A stretch of DNA of 64,000 nucleotides from an uncultured Williamsia sp. (GTDB lineage Bacteria; Actinomycetota; Actinomycetes; Mycobacteriales; Mycobacteriaceae), in NCBI RefSeq assembly GCF_947494875.1, contig NZ_CANLWM010000001.1, forward strand, positions 434,001 to 498,000. Reading direction: 5' to 3'. The notes under the pieces are model-generated. The model made no database searches, was not told where the DNA came from, and was given only the letters and a program-made list of their open reading frames with translations. Position 1 is the first letter of the stretch; each line of letters begins with the position of its first letter. The position numbers and the translations under genes are program-made. Positions 44,124 to 53,957 of this stretch are shown piece by piece.

Positions 44124-45599
44124 TCAGACGCCCGCGTTCGGGTTCTCGGGCTGATCGGCCCACCACCTACGCAACGCCTCCTCGGCGGCGTCGGGATCCA
44201 GCGGGCCGGAGTCCAGACGCAGTTCCTTGAGGAAGCGCCAGGCCCGGCCGACGAGCGGACCCGGGGGGAGCCCGAGCAGCTCCATGATCGCGTTGCCGTC
44301 GAGGTCCGGACGGACCCGTGCGAGGTCCTCGGCGGCCGACAGTTCGGCGATCCGCCGCTCGAGGTCGTCGTAGGTGCGCTGCAACCGTGCGGCCCGGCGC
44401 TTGTTACGGGTGGTGCAGTCCGCGCGGACGAGCTTGTGCAGACGCGGCAGCAGCGGTCCTGCGTCGGTCACGTAGCGGCGCACCGCCGAGTCCGTCCACC
44501 GCCCCTCGTCGTACCCGTGGAACCGGAGATGGAGGAACACCAACGTCGCGACGTCCTCGATGACGGCCTTCGGGTACTTCAGTGCCCGCAACCGCTTGCG
44601 GACCATCTTCGCGCCGACCACCTCGTGGTGATGGAAGCTGACGCCACCGTCGGGCTCGTGACGTCGGGTCGCGGGTTTGCCGATGTCATGAAGGAGCGCG
44701 GCCCACCGCAGGACGAGGTCGGGGTCACCGTCCTCGAGGTCGATCGCCTGCTGCAGCACCGTCAACGAGTGCCAGTAGACGTCCTTGTGCTGATGGTGTT
44801 CGTCGATCGCGAGCTTCATGCCGGGGATCTCGGGCATCACGCGCTCGGCCAGGCCCGTGTCGGTGAGCGCGACGACGCCCTCGACCGCGTGCTCGGAGAG
44901 GATCAGCTTGTCCAGCTCGGCCGCGATCCGTTCCGCGGTGATCCGCCCGATCGAGTCGGCCATGGCGGTGATCGCCGCGGCGACCCGCTCCGACGGGGTG
45001 AAACCGAGCTGGGCGACGAACCGCACGGCCCGCAGCATGCGCAGCGGGTCGTCGGTGAAGGAGACCGACGGTTCGGACGGGGTGTCGATGACACCGGCCA
45101 GCAGGTCGTCGAGGCCGCCCAGCGGGTCGAGGAACTCCTGCTGTCCGCCCGGACCGAGCCGGACGGCCATCGCGTTCATGCGGAAGTCGCGGCGCACGAG
45201 GTCACCCTCGAGGGTGTCGCCGAACTCGACGACGGGGTTGCGCGTCACCTGGTCGTAGGTGTCGGCACGGAACGTGGTGATCTCGATGTGCTGGCCGTCG
45301 CGTGCGGCGCTGACCGTCCCGAAGGCGATGCCCGTGTCCCAGACCGCGTCGGCCCACCCGCGCAGCAACGACTGCACCGCCTCGGGGCGGGCGTCGGTGG
45401 TGAGGTCGAGGTCGGTGCCCAGCCGACCGAGAACCGCGTCACGGACCGACCCGCCCACGAGGTACAGCTCGAAACCGGCGTCGACGAAGCGGTCGGCGAG
45501 GGGTTCCAGGACGTCCGACAGGGTCCGCAGGGACACCGCGGCACCGGCCAGAAGGCGGGTGCGGCGGTCCTCCGAAGCCCCGGTGGCCGATCCCGTCAC
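44124..45599 (-). CDS. CCA tRNA nucleotidyltransferase/poly(A) polymerase family
   Basis: 491 aa from a GTG at 45599. Head domain with LYLVGGSVRDAVLGRLGTDLDLTTDARPE (the GGxVRD and DxD catalytic motifs, about 48-76), then RRDFRMNAMAV, DDPLRMLRAVRF (the nucleotide-selecting Arg), and a C-terminal HD domain (LLHDIGKPATRRHE). Very close in style to M. tuberculosis PcnA (Rv3907c). Adds CCA to tRNA 3' ends. It is divergent from the Nudix gene, as in mycobacteria. Confidence 0.93.
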   Translation of the reverse strand: MTGSATGASEDRRTRLLAGAAVSLRTLSDVLEPLADRFVDAGFELYLVGGSVRDAVLGRLGTDLDLTTDARPEAVQSLLRGWADAVWDTGIAFGTVSAARDGQHIEITTFRADTYDQVTRNPVVEFGDTLEGDLVRRDFRMNAMAVRLGPGGQQEFLDPLGGLDDLLAGVIDTPSEPSVSFTDDPLRMLRAVRFVAQLGFTPSERVAAAITAMADSIGRITAERIAAELDKLILSEHAVEGVVALTDTGLAERVMPEIPGMKLAIDEHHQHKDVYWHSLTVLQQAIDLEDGDPDLVLRWAALLHDIGKPATRRHEPDGGVSFHHHEVVGAKMVRKRLRALKYPKAVIEDVATLVFLHLRFHGYDEGRWTDSAVRRYVTDAGPLLPRLHKLVRADCTTRNKRRAARLQRTYDDLERRIAELSAAEDLARVRPDLDGNAIMELLGLPPGPLVGRAWRFLKELRLDSGPLDPDAAEEALRRWWADQPENPNAGV

Positions 45600-45696
45600 G
45601 AGCGAGCAGCCTACCCACCCGGGGGGCCCGCAGAGCACCCGTCGGCCCTCCCGACGCTTCCCGAACAGGAGGTGACCTCCCCGCTAGCATCAGGGG

Positions 45697-46836
45697 GTGT
45701 CAGCCGAACCCCACGACCCCGACCCCGCCTCGGCGGACGTCGGCGGCCGCGAGCCCTCCGGGCGGTCGCGGCGGCGTCGTGGTCGACGACGCGGTGGTCG
45801 GGGCCGGAACCAGGGCAGTGGTGACGGCGACGCCGCCCGGGCCGAACGCGACGCTCCCGAACCCACCCCACCCGCACGATCGGGCCACGGCACCGAGAAC
45901 AGCCGCACCCGGCGCGCACGACGGGGACGGCGGCGCGGACCCTCACGCCCGGAGGCAGCGCCCGGTGTCGCCGAGGGCGCACCGGACGACGCCGCCGTCG
46001 TCGTCACCCCCGCCGTCCCGCAGGACGGACCCGCGCCGCCCGGCCGTCCGGTGACCCCGTCCGACGTCAGCGCCCTGGCGCGCCCCGGCCGTCCGGGAAC
46101 CGCACGATCCGGTCGCGACGGCGGGTCGCGGAACCGGTCGCGACGCGGCGGCGCCGACCGTCGCCCGGGCCAGGACGCCGCCGATCCGAACGCCCCGCGC
46201 CTGCGGACCGTTCGGGAGACCTCCGCCGGCGGACTCGTCGTCTCCGGCATCGACGGCCCCACCGACGACCGGTGTGCCGCCCTCATCGGTCGGGTCGACC
46301 GGCGCGGTCGGATGATGTGGTCGCTGCCGAAAGGGCACATCGAGACCGGCGAGACGGCCGAACAGACCGCTGTGCGCGAGGTGGCCGAGGAGACCGGGAT
46401 CGAGGGCAACGTCGTCGCCCCGCTCGGCAAGATCGACTACTGGTTCGTCAGCGAGGGCAAGCGGATCCACAAGACCGTGCACCACTACCTGATGCGCTCC
46501 ACGGGCGGCGAGCTCTCCGACGCCGACTACGAGGTGGCCGAGGTCGCGTGGGTGCCGCTCTCCGAGCTGCCCCAGCGGTTGACCTACTCCGACGAGCGTC
46601 GACTCGCGCGGGCCGCGGCCCAGGTGATCGACGATCTCGCCGACGACCCCGAACGCCTCGCCCGCTCCGAGGCCGACTCGCTGCGGACCGAACCGAACGA
46701 CTACGAGAAGGCCGCAGCGGCCCGCAACCAGCGTCGCAACGAGCCGCCACGGGCGCACCGCCCACGCCGCCGACGCAAGCGGGACGGAGCCGGGCGGGGC
46801 GAGGGCGACCCGCGTCGCGACACCGACGGCGGATGA
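45697..46836 (+). CDS. Nudix hydrolase with basic disordered N-terminus (Rv3908/MutT4-like)
   Basis: 379 aa from a GTG. Residues 1-165 are Arg/Gly/Pro/Ala-rich and disordered, an RNA-binding or condensate-type tail longer than in M. tuberculosis. The Nudix domain (about 170-320) has the complete box [23 protein letters not shown]. The C-terminus is again basic ([10 protein letters not shown]). Hydrolyses nucleoside diphosphate derivatives; the true substrate is not known. It overlaps the DUF6049 gene by ATGA. Confidence 0.9.
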   Translation: MSAEPHDPDPASADVGGREPSGRSRRRRGRRRGGRGRNQGSGDGDAARAERDAPEPTPPARSGHGTENSRTRRARRGRRRGPSRPEAAPGVAEGAPDDAAVVVTPAVPQDGPAPPGRPVTPSDVSALARPGRPGTARSGRDGGSRNRSRRGGADRRPGQDAADPNAPRLRTVRETSAGGLVVSGIDGPTDDRCAALIGRVDRRGRMMWSLPKGHIETGETAEQTAVREVAEETGIEGNVVAPLGKIDYWFVSEGKRIHKTVHHYLMRSTGGELSDADYEVAEVAWVPLSELPQRLTYSDERRLARAAAQVIDDLADDPERLARSEADSLRTEPNDYEKAAAARNQRRNEPPRAHRPRRRRKRDGAGRGEGDPRRDTDGG

Positions 46837-49334
46837 CCGACCACCGCGCACCGGCGGTGCGCCGCGTCCTCGTCGTCGCCATCGCGGTGCTGATCGCCAT
46901 CCTCGCCCCGGGTGTGGTGTCCGCGGCGCCGGCGGGCACCTCACCAGGTCAGACCACCCGCTTCCCCGAGGCGGCGCAGTTCGTCGACCTCGCACTGCGC
47001 TCGGTGACCCCGTCCACGGTGGACGCGTCGAGCCCGCCGACGGTGACGGTGCGCGGCACCCTGACCAACATCGGCGACCGCGACGTCCGGGATCTCGTCG
47101 TCCGTCTGCAGCGCGGCGAGCCGGTGTCGTCGGGCGCCGAGGCGCGGACGTCGCTGACGCTCGACCCGGCCCAGTACGAGACGACGACCCGGTTCACCAC
47201 CGTGTCCGGACGCCTCGCGCCCGGGGCGCGCGCCGACTTCTCCGTCACGGTGCCTCTCGCCGGCAGTCCGACGACACCGGGGCTGGGGATCGACCGGCCC
47301 GGCGTCTATCCGCTGATGGTCAACCTGAACGGCACACCCGACTACGGCGCCGCCGCACGTCTCGACGACACCCGCACCCTGCTGCCCGTCCTCGCGGTAC
47401 CGGCCGACGCCACACGCACGCCGTCGGCCCCGGTCGGTCCGGTCACGTCCGCCCCGGCCGGAACCACGCTCCTGTGGCCGCTCGCCGCGCCCGGGCAACT
47501 CGCCCCCGGCATCACGGGTGGGGGGTCGGAACCGGTCCGTCTCGTCGGGGACGACCTCGCGACGTCGGTCCGCCCCGGCGGGCGACTGCGGGGACTGCTC
47601 GACGCGCTCGACGCCGCGACCGGTGACCCCAGCTCGCCGGTCACCCGCAGCGTCTGTCTCGCCGTCGACCCCGACCTGCTGATCACCCTGCAGGCCATGA
47701 CACGGGGCTATGTGGTGTCCACCGATCCGGCCGACCCGCGGTCGTCCACCCGCGACGGGACCGGCGCGACCGACGCCGCCGACTACCTCGGCGACCTCCG
47801 GCAGGTCGCAGGACGCGTCTGCACCGTGGCCCTCCCGTTCGGCCAGGTCGACCTCGACTCCCTCGCCCGGGCAGCCGATCCCGCCCTCACCCGCACCGGG
47901 CTGGGGACCCCGTCCGACATCGTCGACTCGGTTCTCGGGGTCCGCAGCGTCCGCGGTCTGGTGATCCCGACGTCCGGTGCGGTGTCCGACGCCGGGGCGA
48001 AGCTCGTCACGGCCACCGGGTCGTCGTCGGTGCTGCTCGGCTCGACAGCGCTCGACCGGAGTCTGCCGACCGCCGACGGCCGCTACCGCGTCGGCACGAT
48101 GGGTGTGCAGACGTTCGACCCCGCGGTCACCACCGCCCTCGCGGCCCTGGGCACCGCGCCCGCGACGCCCCCGATCACCCCGGTGGACCAACGCTTCGCC
48201 CTCGACACCGAGTCGACGGTGGCGCGCAGGGGAGCGGCGGTCGGTGCGATCGCCTACGCCGCGCTCGCTCCCACCACCGACTCCGACACGGTGCGGATCG
48301 GCGGCAACCCCGACGACCCGACCACCGGCCGCAGCGAGGTCATCTCGCCACCGGCGGTGTGGTCCGCCTCGGCCGACGACGCCGCCGCGGTGCTCGGGAT
48401 CGTCGGCGCCGTCTTCCGGGCCGGACTCGCCACGCCCCAGCCGCTGCAGGACCTGGTGACCGCGTTGTCGTCGGCGAGAACGCCTGCGTCGCTGCGGATC
48501 CCGCCGGACACCACGGTCGGCCTCACCGCGCTCGACCCCGACACCACGACGTCCATCGCCCGGACGGCGAGCACGCTGTTCGCACTCGAGGCGTCGATGG
48601 TCGCGGGCAACGACGTCGCCATGTCACCGCGGACCTACGTCTCGCCGCTCGCCGAGGACCTGGTCCGCGCCATGCGGTCGGCCCCGGTCGACTCGACGGC
48701 CGACCGCCGGACGGTGACCCGCGCCGCGCGGACCCGTGTTCACGCCGTCGACCTCACCGTCGACCGCATGCGTGACTCGGTCGCCATCCTCGACCCCGGC
48801 GGCCGCTACACGCTCGCCTCGGAACGCTCGCCGCTGCTGCTGGTGGTCCGCAACGACCTGCCGCTGTCCATCCGCGTCCGGCTCGACACCGCCGCGCCGG
48901 AGGACCTCGACGTCGGCGACATCGGGGTGGTCGAGATCCCGCCCCGCGGTACCCGGCAGATCCAGTTGCCGACGCAGGCGAAGTCGTCGGCGTCGATGAC
49001 CGTGAACATCGCCCTGGTCACCTCCAGCAACGTCGCCGTCGGGACCGCGATCGACCTGTCAGTACATTCCAACGCCTATGGGAAGCCGCTCTTCATCATC
49101 ACCATCTGTGCGGGCGTCCTGCTGGTGCTGCTGGCAGGTCGTCGGCTCTGGCATCGGTTCCGCGGCCAACCCGACCCCGCCGACCTCGACCGGCCCGAAC
49201 CCGACGAGAGGGAGCGCCTGATGGCCGACAGCCGCTACCTGCACAGTGCCGACGTCACCGGGACCGACGTCTCCGAAGCCGACGGTGCGGATGTCCCAGG
49301 ACCTGGCGCCCCGCGGGGCGGCGGCGAGTCGTGA
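46833..49334 (+). CDS. DUF6049 family envelope protein (Rv3909-like)
   Basis: 833 aa. A cleavable signal peptide or anchor (about 1-32, [20 protein letters not shown]), a large extracytoplasmic region with Ig-like beta domains, and a C-terminal helix (about 751-773) with a basic cytoplasmic tail. Always found before murJ in Mycobacteriales, so a role in cell-wall synthesis is inferred. Coupled at both ends (ATGA with Nudix, GTGA with murJ). Confidence 0.88.
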   Translation: MTDHRAPAVRRVLVVAIAVLIAILAPGVVSAAPAGTSPGQTTRFPEAAQFVDLALRSVTPSTVDASSPPTVTVRGTLTNIGDRDVRDLVVRLQRGEPVSSGAEARTSLTLDPAQYETTTRFTTVSGRLAPGARADFSVTVPLAGSPTTPGLGIDRPGVYPLMVNLNGTPDYGAAARLDDTRTLLPVLAVPADATRTPSAPVGPVTSAPAGTTLLWPLAAPGQLAPGITGGGSEPVRLVGDDLATSVRPGGRLRGLLDALDAATGDPSSPVTRSVCLAVDPDLLITLQAMTRGYVVSTDPADPRSSTRDGTGATDAADYLGDLRQVAGRVCTVALPFGQVDLDSLARAADPALTRTGLGTPSDIVDSVLGVRSVRGLVIPTSGAVSDAGAKLVTATGSSSVLLGSTALDRSLPTADGRYRVGTMGVQTFDPAVTTALAALGTAPATPPITPVDQRFALDTESTVARRGAAVGAIAYAALAPTTDSDTVRIGGNPDDPTTGRSEVISPPAVWSASADDAAAVLGIVGAVFRAGLATPQPLQDLVTALSSARTPASLRIPPDTTVGLTALDPDTTTSIARTASTLFALEASMVAGNDVAMSPRTYVSPLAEDLVRAMRSAPVDSTADRRTVTRAARTRVHAVDLTVDRMRDSVAILDPGGRYTLASERSPLLLVVRNDLPLSIRVRLDTAAPEDLDVGDIGVVEIPPRGTRQIQLPTQAKSSASMTVNIALVTSSNVAVGTAIDLSVHSNAYGKPLFIITICAGVLLVLLAGRRLWHRFRGQPDPADLDRPEPDERERLMADSRYLHSADVTGTDVSEADGADVPGPGAPRGGGES

Positions 49335-52300
49335 CCACCCCCGAGGACCCCCGCGGTCCGCTGCCCCCGACCGAGCGGCGCGCGCAGCCGCAACGGATCC
49401 CACCGGCCGGCCAGGCGCCGACCATCCGGGCACGCCGCCGGCCGGCCCCCACACCCGCCGGCGGGCCCCCGCCACCGCGGTCCGGGCCGATGACGCACCC
49501 GTCGGGTCCGATCCCGCCTCCGTCGGGTCCCCTGTCTCGCCGCCCCGCGGCCGCGGTCGCGGTCACCACCCAGACCGAGGCACTCGACGACACCGTCGAC
49601 CCGACCCCCGCGGCCGGACGCGACCAGCCCTCCGACGAGAGCGTGCTGCGGACCAGTGGGTCGATCGCCTTCGCCACGCTGACCAGCCGCATCACCGGGT
49701 TCGTACGCACGGTGCTGGTCCTGGCGATGCTCGGTCCGGCGGTCGCGTCGGCGTTCCAGGCCGCCTACGTCCTGCCGAGCATCGTCGCCGAGGTGGTGCT
49801 CGGCGCGGTGCTCACCGCGATCGTCATCCCGGTGCTCGTCCGGGCGGAGAACGAGGACGCCGACGGCGGCGAGGGCTTCATCAACCGCATCTTCACCCTG
49901 GCGCTGACCATGCTCGGCGCGGCCACGGTGGTCGCACTGGTCTGTGCTCCGCTGCTGACCTATCTGAACCTGGGCGACGGGGAGGTGAACCGGCCGCTGG
50001 CCACCGCCCTGGCGTACCTGTTGCTGCCCGAGGTGCTGTTCTACGGGCTGTCGGCGCTGTTCATCGCGATCCTGAACATGAAAGGCGCGTTCCGGCCCGG
50101 CGCGTGGGCGCCGGTGTGGAACAACGTCGTCCAGATCAGCACCCTGGTCGCCTACTATCTGGTGCCCGGCGACATCTCGCTGAACCCGGTCCGCATGGGC
50201 GACGCCAAACTGCTCGTCCTCGGCCTGGGCACCACCCTCGGTGTCGTCCTGCAGGCGTTCATCCTGCTGCCCGCCCTCCGCCGTGCCGGCGTGCGTCTGC
50301 GGCTGCGGTGGGGTCTCGACGACCGGCTGCGCAGCTTCGGCCGGATGGCCGGGGCGATCGTGCTGTACGTCGCCGTCCTGCAGGTCGGCTTCTTCATCAC
50401 CTACCGGATCGCGTCCGGCGCGGACTCGTCCGGCGTCAGCGTCTACGCGACGCACTGGCAGCTGCTGCAACTCCCCTACGGCGTGCTGGGCGTGACCATC
50501 CTGACCGCGATCATGCCGCGACTCTCCCGCAACGCGGCCGCGAACGACACCCACTCCGTCGTCGACGACCTGTCCCTGTCGACACGACTGACGATGGTCG
50601 CGCTCGTCCCGGTCATCACGTTCATGACGTTCTTCGGGCCGGCGATCGCGATCGCGATCTTCGACGTCGGCAAGTTCGACCTGGACGCCGCCGACCAGCT
50701 CGGCATGGTGCTCAGTTTCGGCGCCTTCACGATCATCCCGTACTCGATGACGCTGGTTCAGTTGCGCGTCTTCTACGCCCGCGAGGACGCCTGGACACCG
50801 ACCGCGATCGCCGTGGGCATCACCGTGGTCAAGGTCGCCGCGTCCTATCTCGGGCCCGTCCTCTTCGACGACGGACACATGATCGTGCGGTGGCTGGCGT
50901 TCTCGAACGGGCTCGGCTACTTCGTCGGTGCCGTCGTCGGACACTTCCTGCTCCGACACCGCCTCGGCACCATGCGGATGACCAACGTCGCCCGCACCAC
51001 GATCGCGACGCTGGCCGCCTCCGTCGTCGGGTGCGGCGTGGTGTGGGGCGTGGCGCACGTGTCGGGACTGGCCCGCCTGTCCGACGACCACGGCAAGATC
51101 GCGTCGCTCGGATACCTGGTGCTCGTCGCCGTCGTCGCCCTCGGCCTGGTCTACACCTCGCTTGTGCTGCTGCGGATCCCGGACGTGATCGCGGTGAGCG
51201 TGGCGGTGCGACGGATGCTCGGGCGCGTGATCCCGGCGGTCGCTCCGCGGGCCGAGCCGCCGGGTGAGTCGGTCGCCGAGATGACGGTGCAGTTCCCGCG
51301 CATCACCGGCGAGGAGTCGACACCGTATTCTGGCCAGGTCCAGGTCATGCGACGTTTCGACAGCGGCACGTCGCGGTGGCAGGCATATTCGGACTACACC
51401 GGCGGCGCAGTCGGCCAGAGACCCGGTGGCGGTCCGCTCCGCCCGGGCGGCACGCCGCCGGACATGCGTTACCGGCGGAGAGGAGTGGGTTTCGTGGGAG
51501 AGGGCAGCGACGCGGGTCGCACCGGCGTCGACCGTCCCGGGGGCGACGATCCCGGTTCCCGGCCCGACGCGACACCGCCTGCGGGTGGTGGCGTGCACGA
51601 TCTGCCCGGCGCCGTCCACACCGACCCGCGTCTCTCGGCGCTCCGTCCCGACGGCACCCCGCGCTCCGACGCGCCCGTCGAGGAGCCCGCGGACACGCCG
51701 TCTCCTACCGCGCCCACCGATGCGGGCCCGACCGACGCGGCGAGCCCCGGGCTGCGTCGCGGTCCACGACTCGTGCCCGGGGCCGCCGTGGCGGGCGGTC
51801 GCTACCGGCTCCTGTCGGCGCACGGCGGCGCACGGGGACTGCGGTTCTGGCGTGCCCGCGACATCAACCTCGATCGCGACGTCGCTCTGACCTTCGTCGA
51901 CGCCGACCAGACCGCGCCGTCCCCGGCGGCAGGCGAGGCCGTCGGGTCCCGGGGTGAGGGCCCGCAGGCGGTGCTCTCACGGACGCTGCGACTCGGCCGG
52001 GTGAACGCGCCGGGCATCGCGCGCGTCCTCGACGTCGTCCGCGGGTCGTCGGGCGGGATCGTGGTGTCGGAGTGGGTGGCCGGGTCGTCGCTGGCGGAGG
52101 TCGCGCGCACCAACCCGTCCCCGATCGGAGCGGCCCGCGCCGTTCGGGCGCTCGCGGCCGCCGCCGAGTCCGCGCATCGCACCGGGAGTTCGCTCTCCAT
52201 CGACCACCCCGACCGGATCCGGATCTCCCGCGAGGGCAATGCCGTCCTGGCGTTCCCCGGCACGCTGGCCGGCGACGACAAGTCGACCGACGTCCGAGGT

Positions 52301-53317
52301 CTGGGTGCGGTGCTCTACGCGCTGCTGCTCGCTCACTGGCCGCTCGATCCCACGGACGTGTCGAAGAACGCCACCACCGACACGGTCGACGAGCCGATCG
52401 GCGGACTGGAGCCGGCCGTGCCGTCGGCGGCGGGTGGTCCGGCGGAGCCCCGGGCGCAGCGTCCCGACGTACCGTTCGAGATCTCGGCGGTCGCGGCGCG
52501 GGCCTTGGAGGGCAACAGCGGGATCCGGACCGCGGCGACCATCCAACACGTGCTCGACCAGGCGACGGTCGTCGACCAGAAGACCGACCTCATGCCGGTG
52601 GTCGGACCCGACGGTGCCCGGCCCACGCCGACGAGCAACGTCGCCCCCGGGTCGTCGAGCAGCCGGTTCTCGGTGCGGGACATGTCGTCTCGGTCGAAGC
52701 GGGTTCTCGCCGTCTCGGCGGGCGCGGCCCTGCTGATCCTGCTCGTGATCGTCGCGCTCGTCGTCTGGCTGTCCGACGCCGTCGGTCCCGACACCACACC
52801 GACCGACATCAACTCGATCATCACCTCGTCGGAGTCCGCTGCCCCGTCGGGATCACAGCCGGCGACGGGTACGGCCGCGGCGGCCGTGCCGCTCCGGTCG
52901 GTCACGGTGGTGGACTACTCACGCCAGACCCCGGACTCGTCGGCCAACGTCGGCAACGTCATCACCGGGCAGGACCCGCCGTGGCGGACCGATCTCTACC
53001 GAGGTGGTCCCCGGTTCGGGAACCTCAAGCCCGGACTCGGGCTGATGATCGCGCTGCAGAACCCCGCGGCGGTCCGCACGGTCACCGTGCGGACACCGAA
53101 TCCCGGCCTCTCGCTACAGATCCGGACCTCACCGTCCGCGGACGCGTCGTTCGACTCGACGGTCCCGGTAGCCGCGATGACGGTCGGACAGCCGACCACC
53201 ACGGTCACCGTCGACCAGCCACGCCAGAGCCCGTACATCCTCGTCTGGCTCACCGAACTGCCGCAGTCCGGGCGCGGGTACCAGGGCGTCATCAGCCAGA
53301 TCTCGATGACCACCTGA
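49331..53317 (+). CDS. murJ: Lipid II flippase MurJ with C-terminal pseudokinase and extracellular domain
   Basis: 1328 aa from a GTG, longer than M. tuberculosis MviN (about 1184). Domains: Pro-rich cytoplasmic segment (1-105), 14-helix MOP flippase (about 108-640; RTSGSIAFATLTSRITGFVRT at its start), a Gly/Pro/Asp-rich linker (about 650-810), a pseudokinase (about 815-1080; the usual VAIK Lys is replaced in DVALTFVD and no HRD or DFG is seen), one helix (RVLAVSAGAALLILLVIVAL, about 1124-1147) and a beta-sandwich extracellular domain. Flips lipid II for peptidoglycan. In mycobacteria the phosphorylated pseudokinase recruits FhaA. Confidence 0.94.
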   Translation: MTTPEDPRGPLPPTERRAQPQRIPPAGQAPTIRARRRPAPTPAGGPPPPRSGPMTHPSGPIPPPSGPLSRRPAAAVAVTTQTEALDDTVDPTPAAGRDQPSDESVLRTSGSIAFATLTSRITGFVRTVLVLAMLGPAVASAFQAAYVLPSIVAEVVLGAVLTAIVIPVLVRAENEDADGGEGFINRIFTLALTMLGAATVVALVCAPLLTYLNLGDGEVNRPLATALAYLLLPEVLFYGLSALFIAILNMKGAFRPGAWAPVWNNVVQISTLVAYYLVPGDISLNPVRMGDAKLLVLGLGTTLGVVLQAFILLPALRRAGVRLRLRWGLDDRLRSFGRMAGAIVLYVAVLQVGFFITYRIASGADSSGVSVYATHWQLLQLPYGVLGVTILTAIMPRLSRNAAANDTHSVVDDLSLSTRLTMVALVPVITFMTFFGPAIAIAIFDVGKFDLDAADQLGMVLSFGAFTIIPYSMTLVQLRVFYAREDAWTPTAIAVGITVVKVAASYLGPVLFDDGHMIVRWLAFSNGLGYFVGAVVGHFLLRHRLGTMRMTNVARTTIATLAASVVGCGVVWGVAHVSGLARLSDDHGKIASLGYLVLVAVVALGLVYTSLVLLRIPDVIAVSVAVRRMLGRVIPAVAPRAEPPGESVAEMTVQFPRITGEESTPYSGQVQVMRRFDSGTSRWQAYSDYTGGAVGQRPGGGPLRPGGTPPDMRYRRRGVGFVGEGSDAGRTGVDRPGGDDPGSRPDATPPAGGGVHDLPGAVHTDPRLSALRPDGTPRSDAPVEEPADTPSPTAPTDAGPTDAASPGLRRGPRLVPGAAVAGGRYRLLSAHGGARGLRFWRARDINLDRDVALTFVDADQTAPSPAAGEAVGSRGEGPQAVLSRTLRLGRVNAPGIARVLDVVRGSSGGIVVSEWVAGSSLAEVARTNPSPIGAARAVRALAAAAESAHRTGSSLSIDHPDRIRISREGNAVLAFPGTLAGDDKSTDVRGLGAVLYALLLAHWPLDPTDVSKNATTDTVDEPIGGLEPAVPSAAGGPAEPRAQRPDVPFEISAVAARALEGNSGIRTAATIQHVLDQATVVDQKTDLMPVVGPDGARPTPTSNVAPGSSSSRFSVRDMSSRSKRVLAVSAGAALLILLVIVALVVWLSDAVGPDTTPTDINSIITSSESAAPSGSQPATGTAAAAVPLRSVTVVDYSRQTPDSSANVGNVITGQDPPWRTDLYRGGPRFGNLKPGLGLMIALQNPAAVRTVTVRTPNPGLSLQIRTSPSADASFDSTVPVAAMTVGQPTTTVTVDQPRQSPYILVWLTELPQSGRGYQGVISQISMTT

Positions 53318-53324
53318 GTCGATC

Positions 53325-53957
53325 ATGACCGAGCGGGAGGATCTGATCGTCGGCGGCGACGGTCGCAGTCGTCCGATCTGGGCGGCACGACCAGGCCTGA
53401 TGCAGGACTACTACGACACCGAATGGGGCTGTCTCGTGCACGGTGAGAACGCCTACTTCGAACGCCTCAGTCTCGAGGGCTTCCAGTCCGGGCTGTCGTG
53501 GGCGACCATCCTCCGCAAGCGCCCCGCGTTCCGAGAGGTGTTCCGCGACTTCGACGTCGACACCGTCGCCGGCTTCACCGACGACGACGTCGAGCGGTTG
53601 ATGGGTGATGCCCGGATCGTGCGCAACCGCGCGAAGATCGAGGCCACGATCGGCAACGCCCGCGCCACGCAGACCCTCCGGCAGGACGGTGGACTGGAGG
53701 ATCTGATCTGGTCCTTCCGGCCCGAGACGACGCCGACGCCGCAGTCGATGGCCGACGTCCCGACGGTGTCGGCCGAGTCGACAGCACTGTCGAAGGAGTT
53801 GCGCCGCAGGGGTTTCCGTTTCGTCGGCCCGACAACCGCCTTCGCCCTGATGGAGGCCCTGGGTGTCGTCGACACCCACCTGGTCGGGTCTCACCGGAGG
53901 GGCAGCTCGGGTGTGTGGGCTCCGGACGGCGCCTTCCTCGGCCGGGGCGACGCGTGA
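53325..53957 (+). CDS. tag: DNA-3-methyladenine glycosylase I family, lacking Zn-binding Cys
   Basis: 210 aa. Core features are intact: DYYDTEWGCLVHGENAYFERLSLEGFQSGLSW (about 28-59), the helix-hairpin-helix region and RRRGFRFVGPTTAFALMEALGVV. Removes 3-methyladenine from DNA. In E. coli Tag the N-terminal Cys4 and the C-terminal VGC supply a Zn site; here the start reads GRSRPIWAA and the end HLVGSHRRG, so both of these Cys are absent. It starts seven bases after murJ and overlaps the next gene (GTGA). Not part of the murJ-sigM block in M. tuberculosis. Confidence 0.85.
   Translation: MTEREDLIVGGDGRSRPIWAARPGLMQDYYDTEWGCLVHGENAYFERLSLEGFQSGLSWATILRKRPAFREVFRDFDVDTVAGFTDDDVERLMGDARIVRNRAKIEATIGNARATQTLRQDGGLEDLIWSFRPETTPTPQSMADVPTVSAESTALSKELRRRGFRFVGPTTAFALMEALGVVDTHLVGSHRRGSSGVWAPDGAFLGRGDA

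Noticed and set aside
43925-44230. 101-codon plus-strand frame in the gap before the CCA-adding enzyme
   Set aside because: Arg-rich without domain or ribosome binding site, running into the antisense of a conserved gene.
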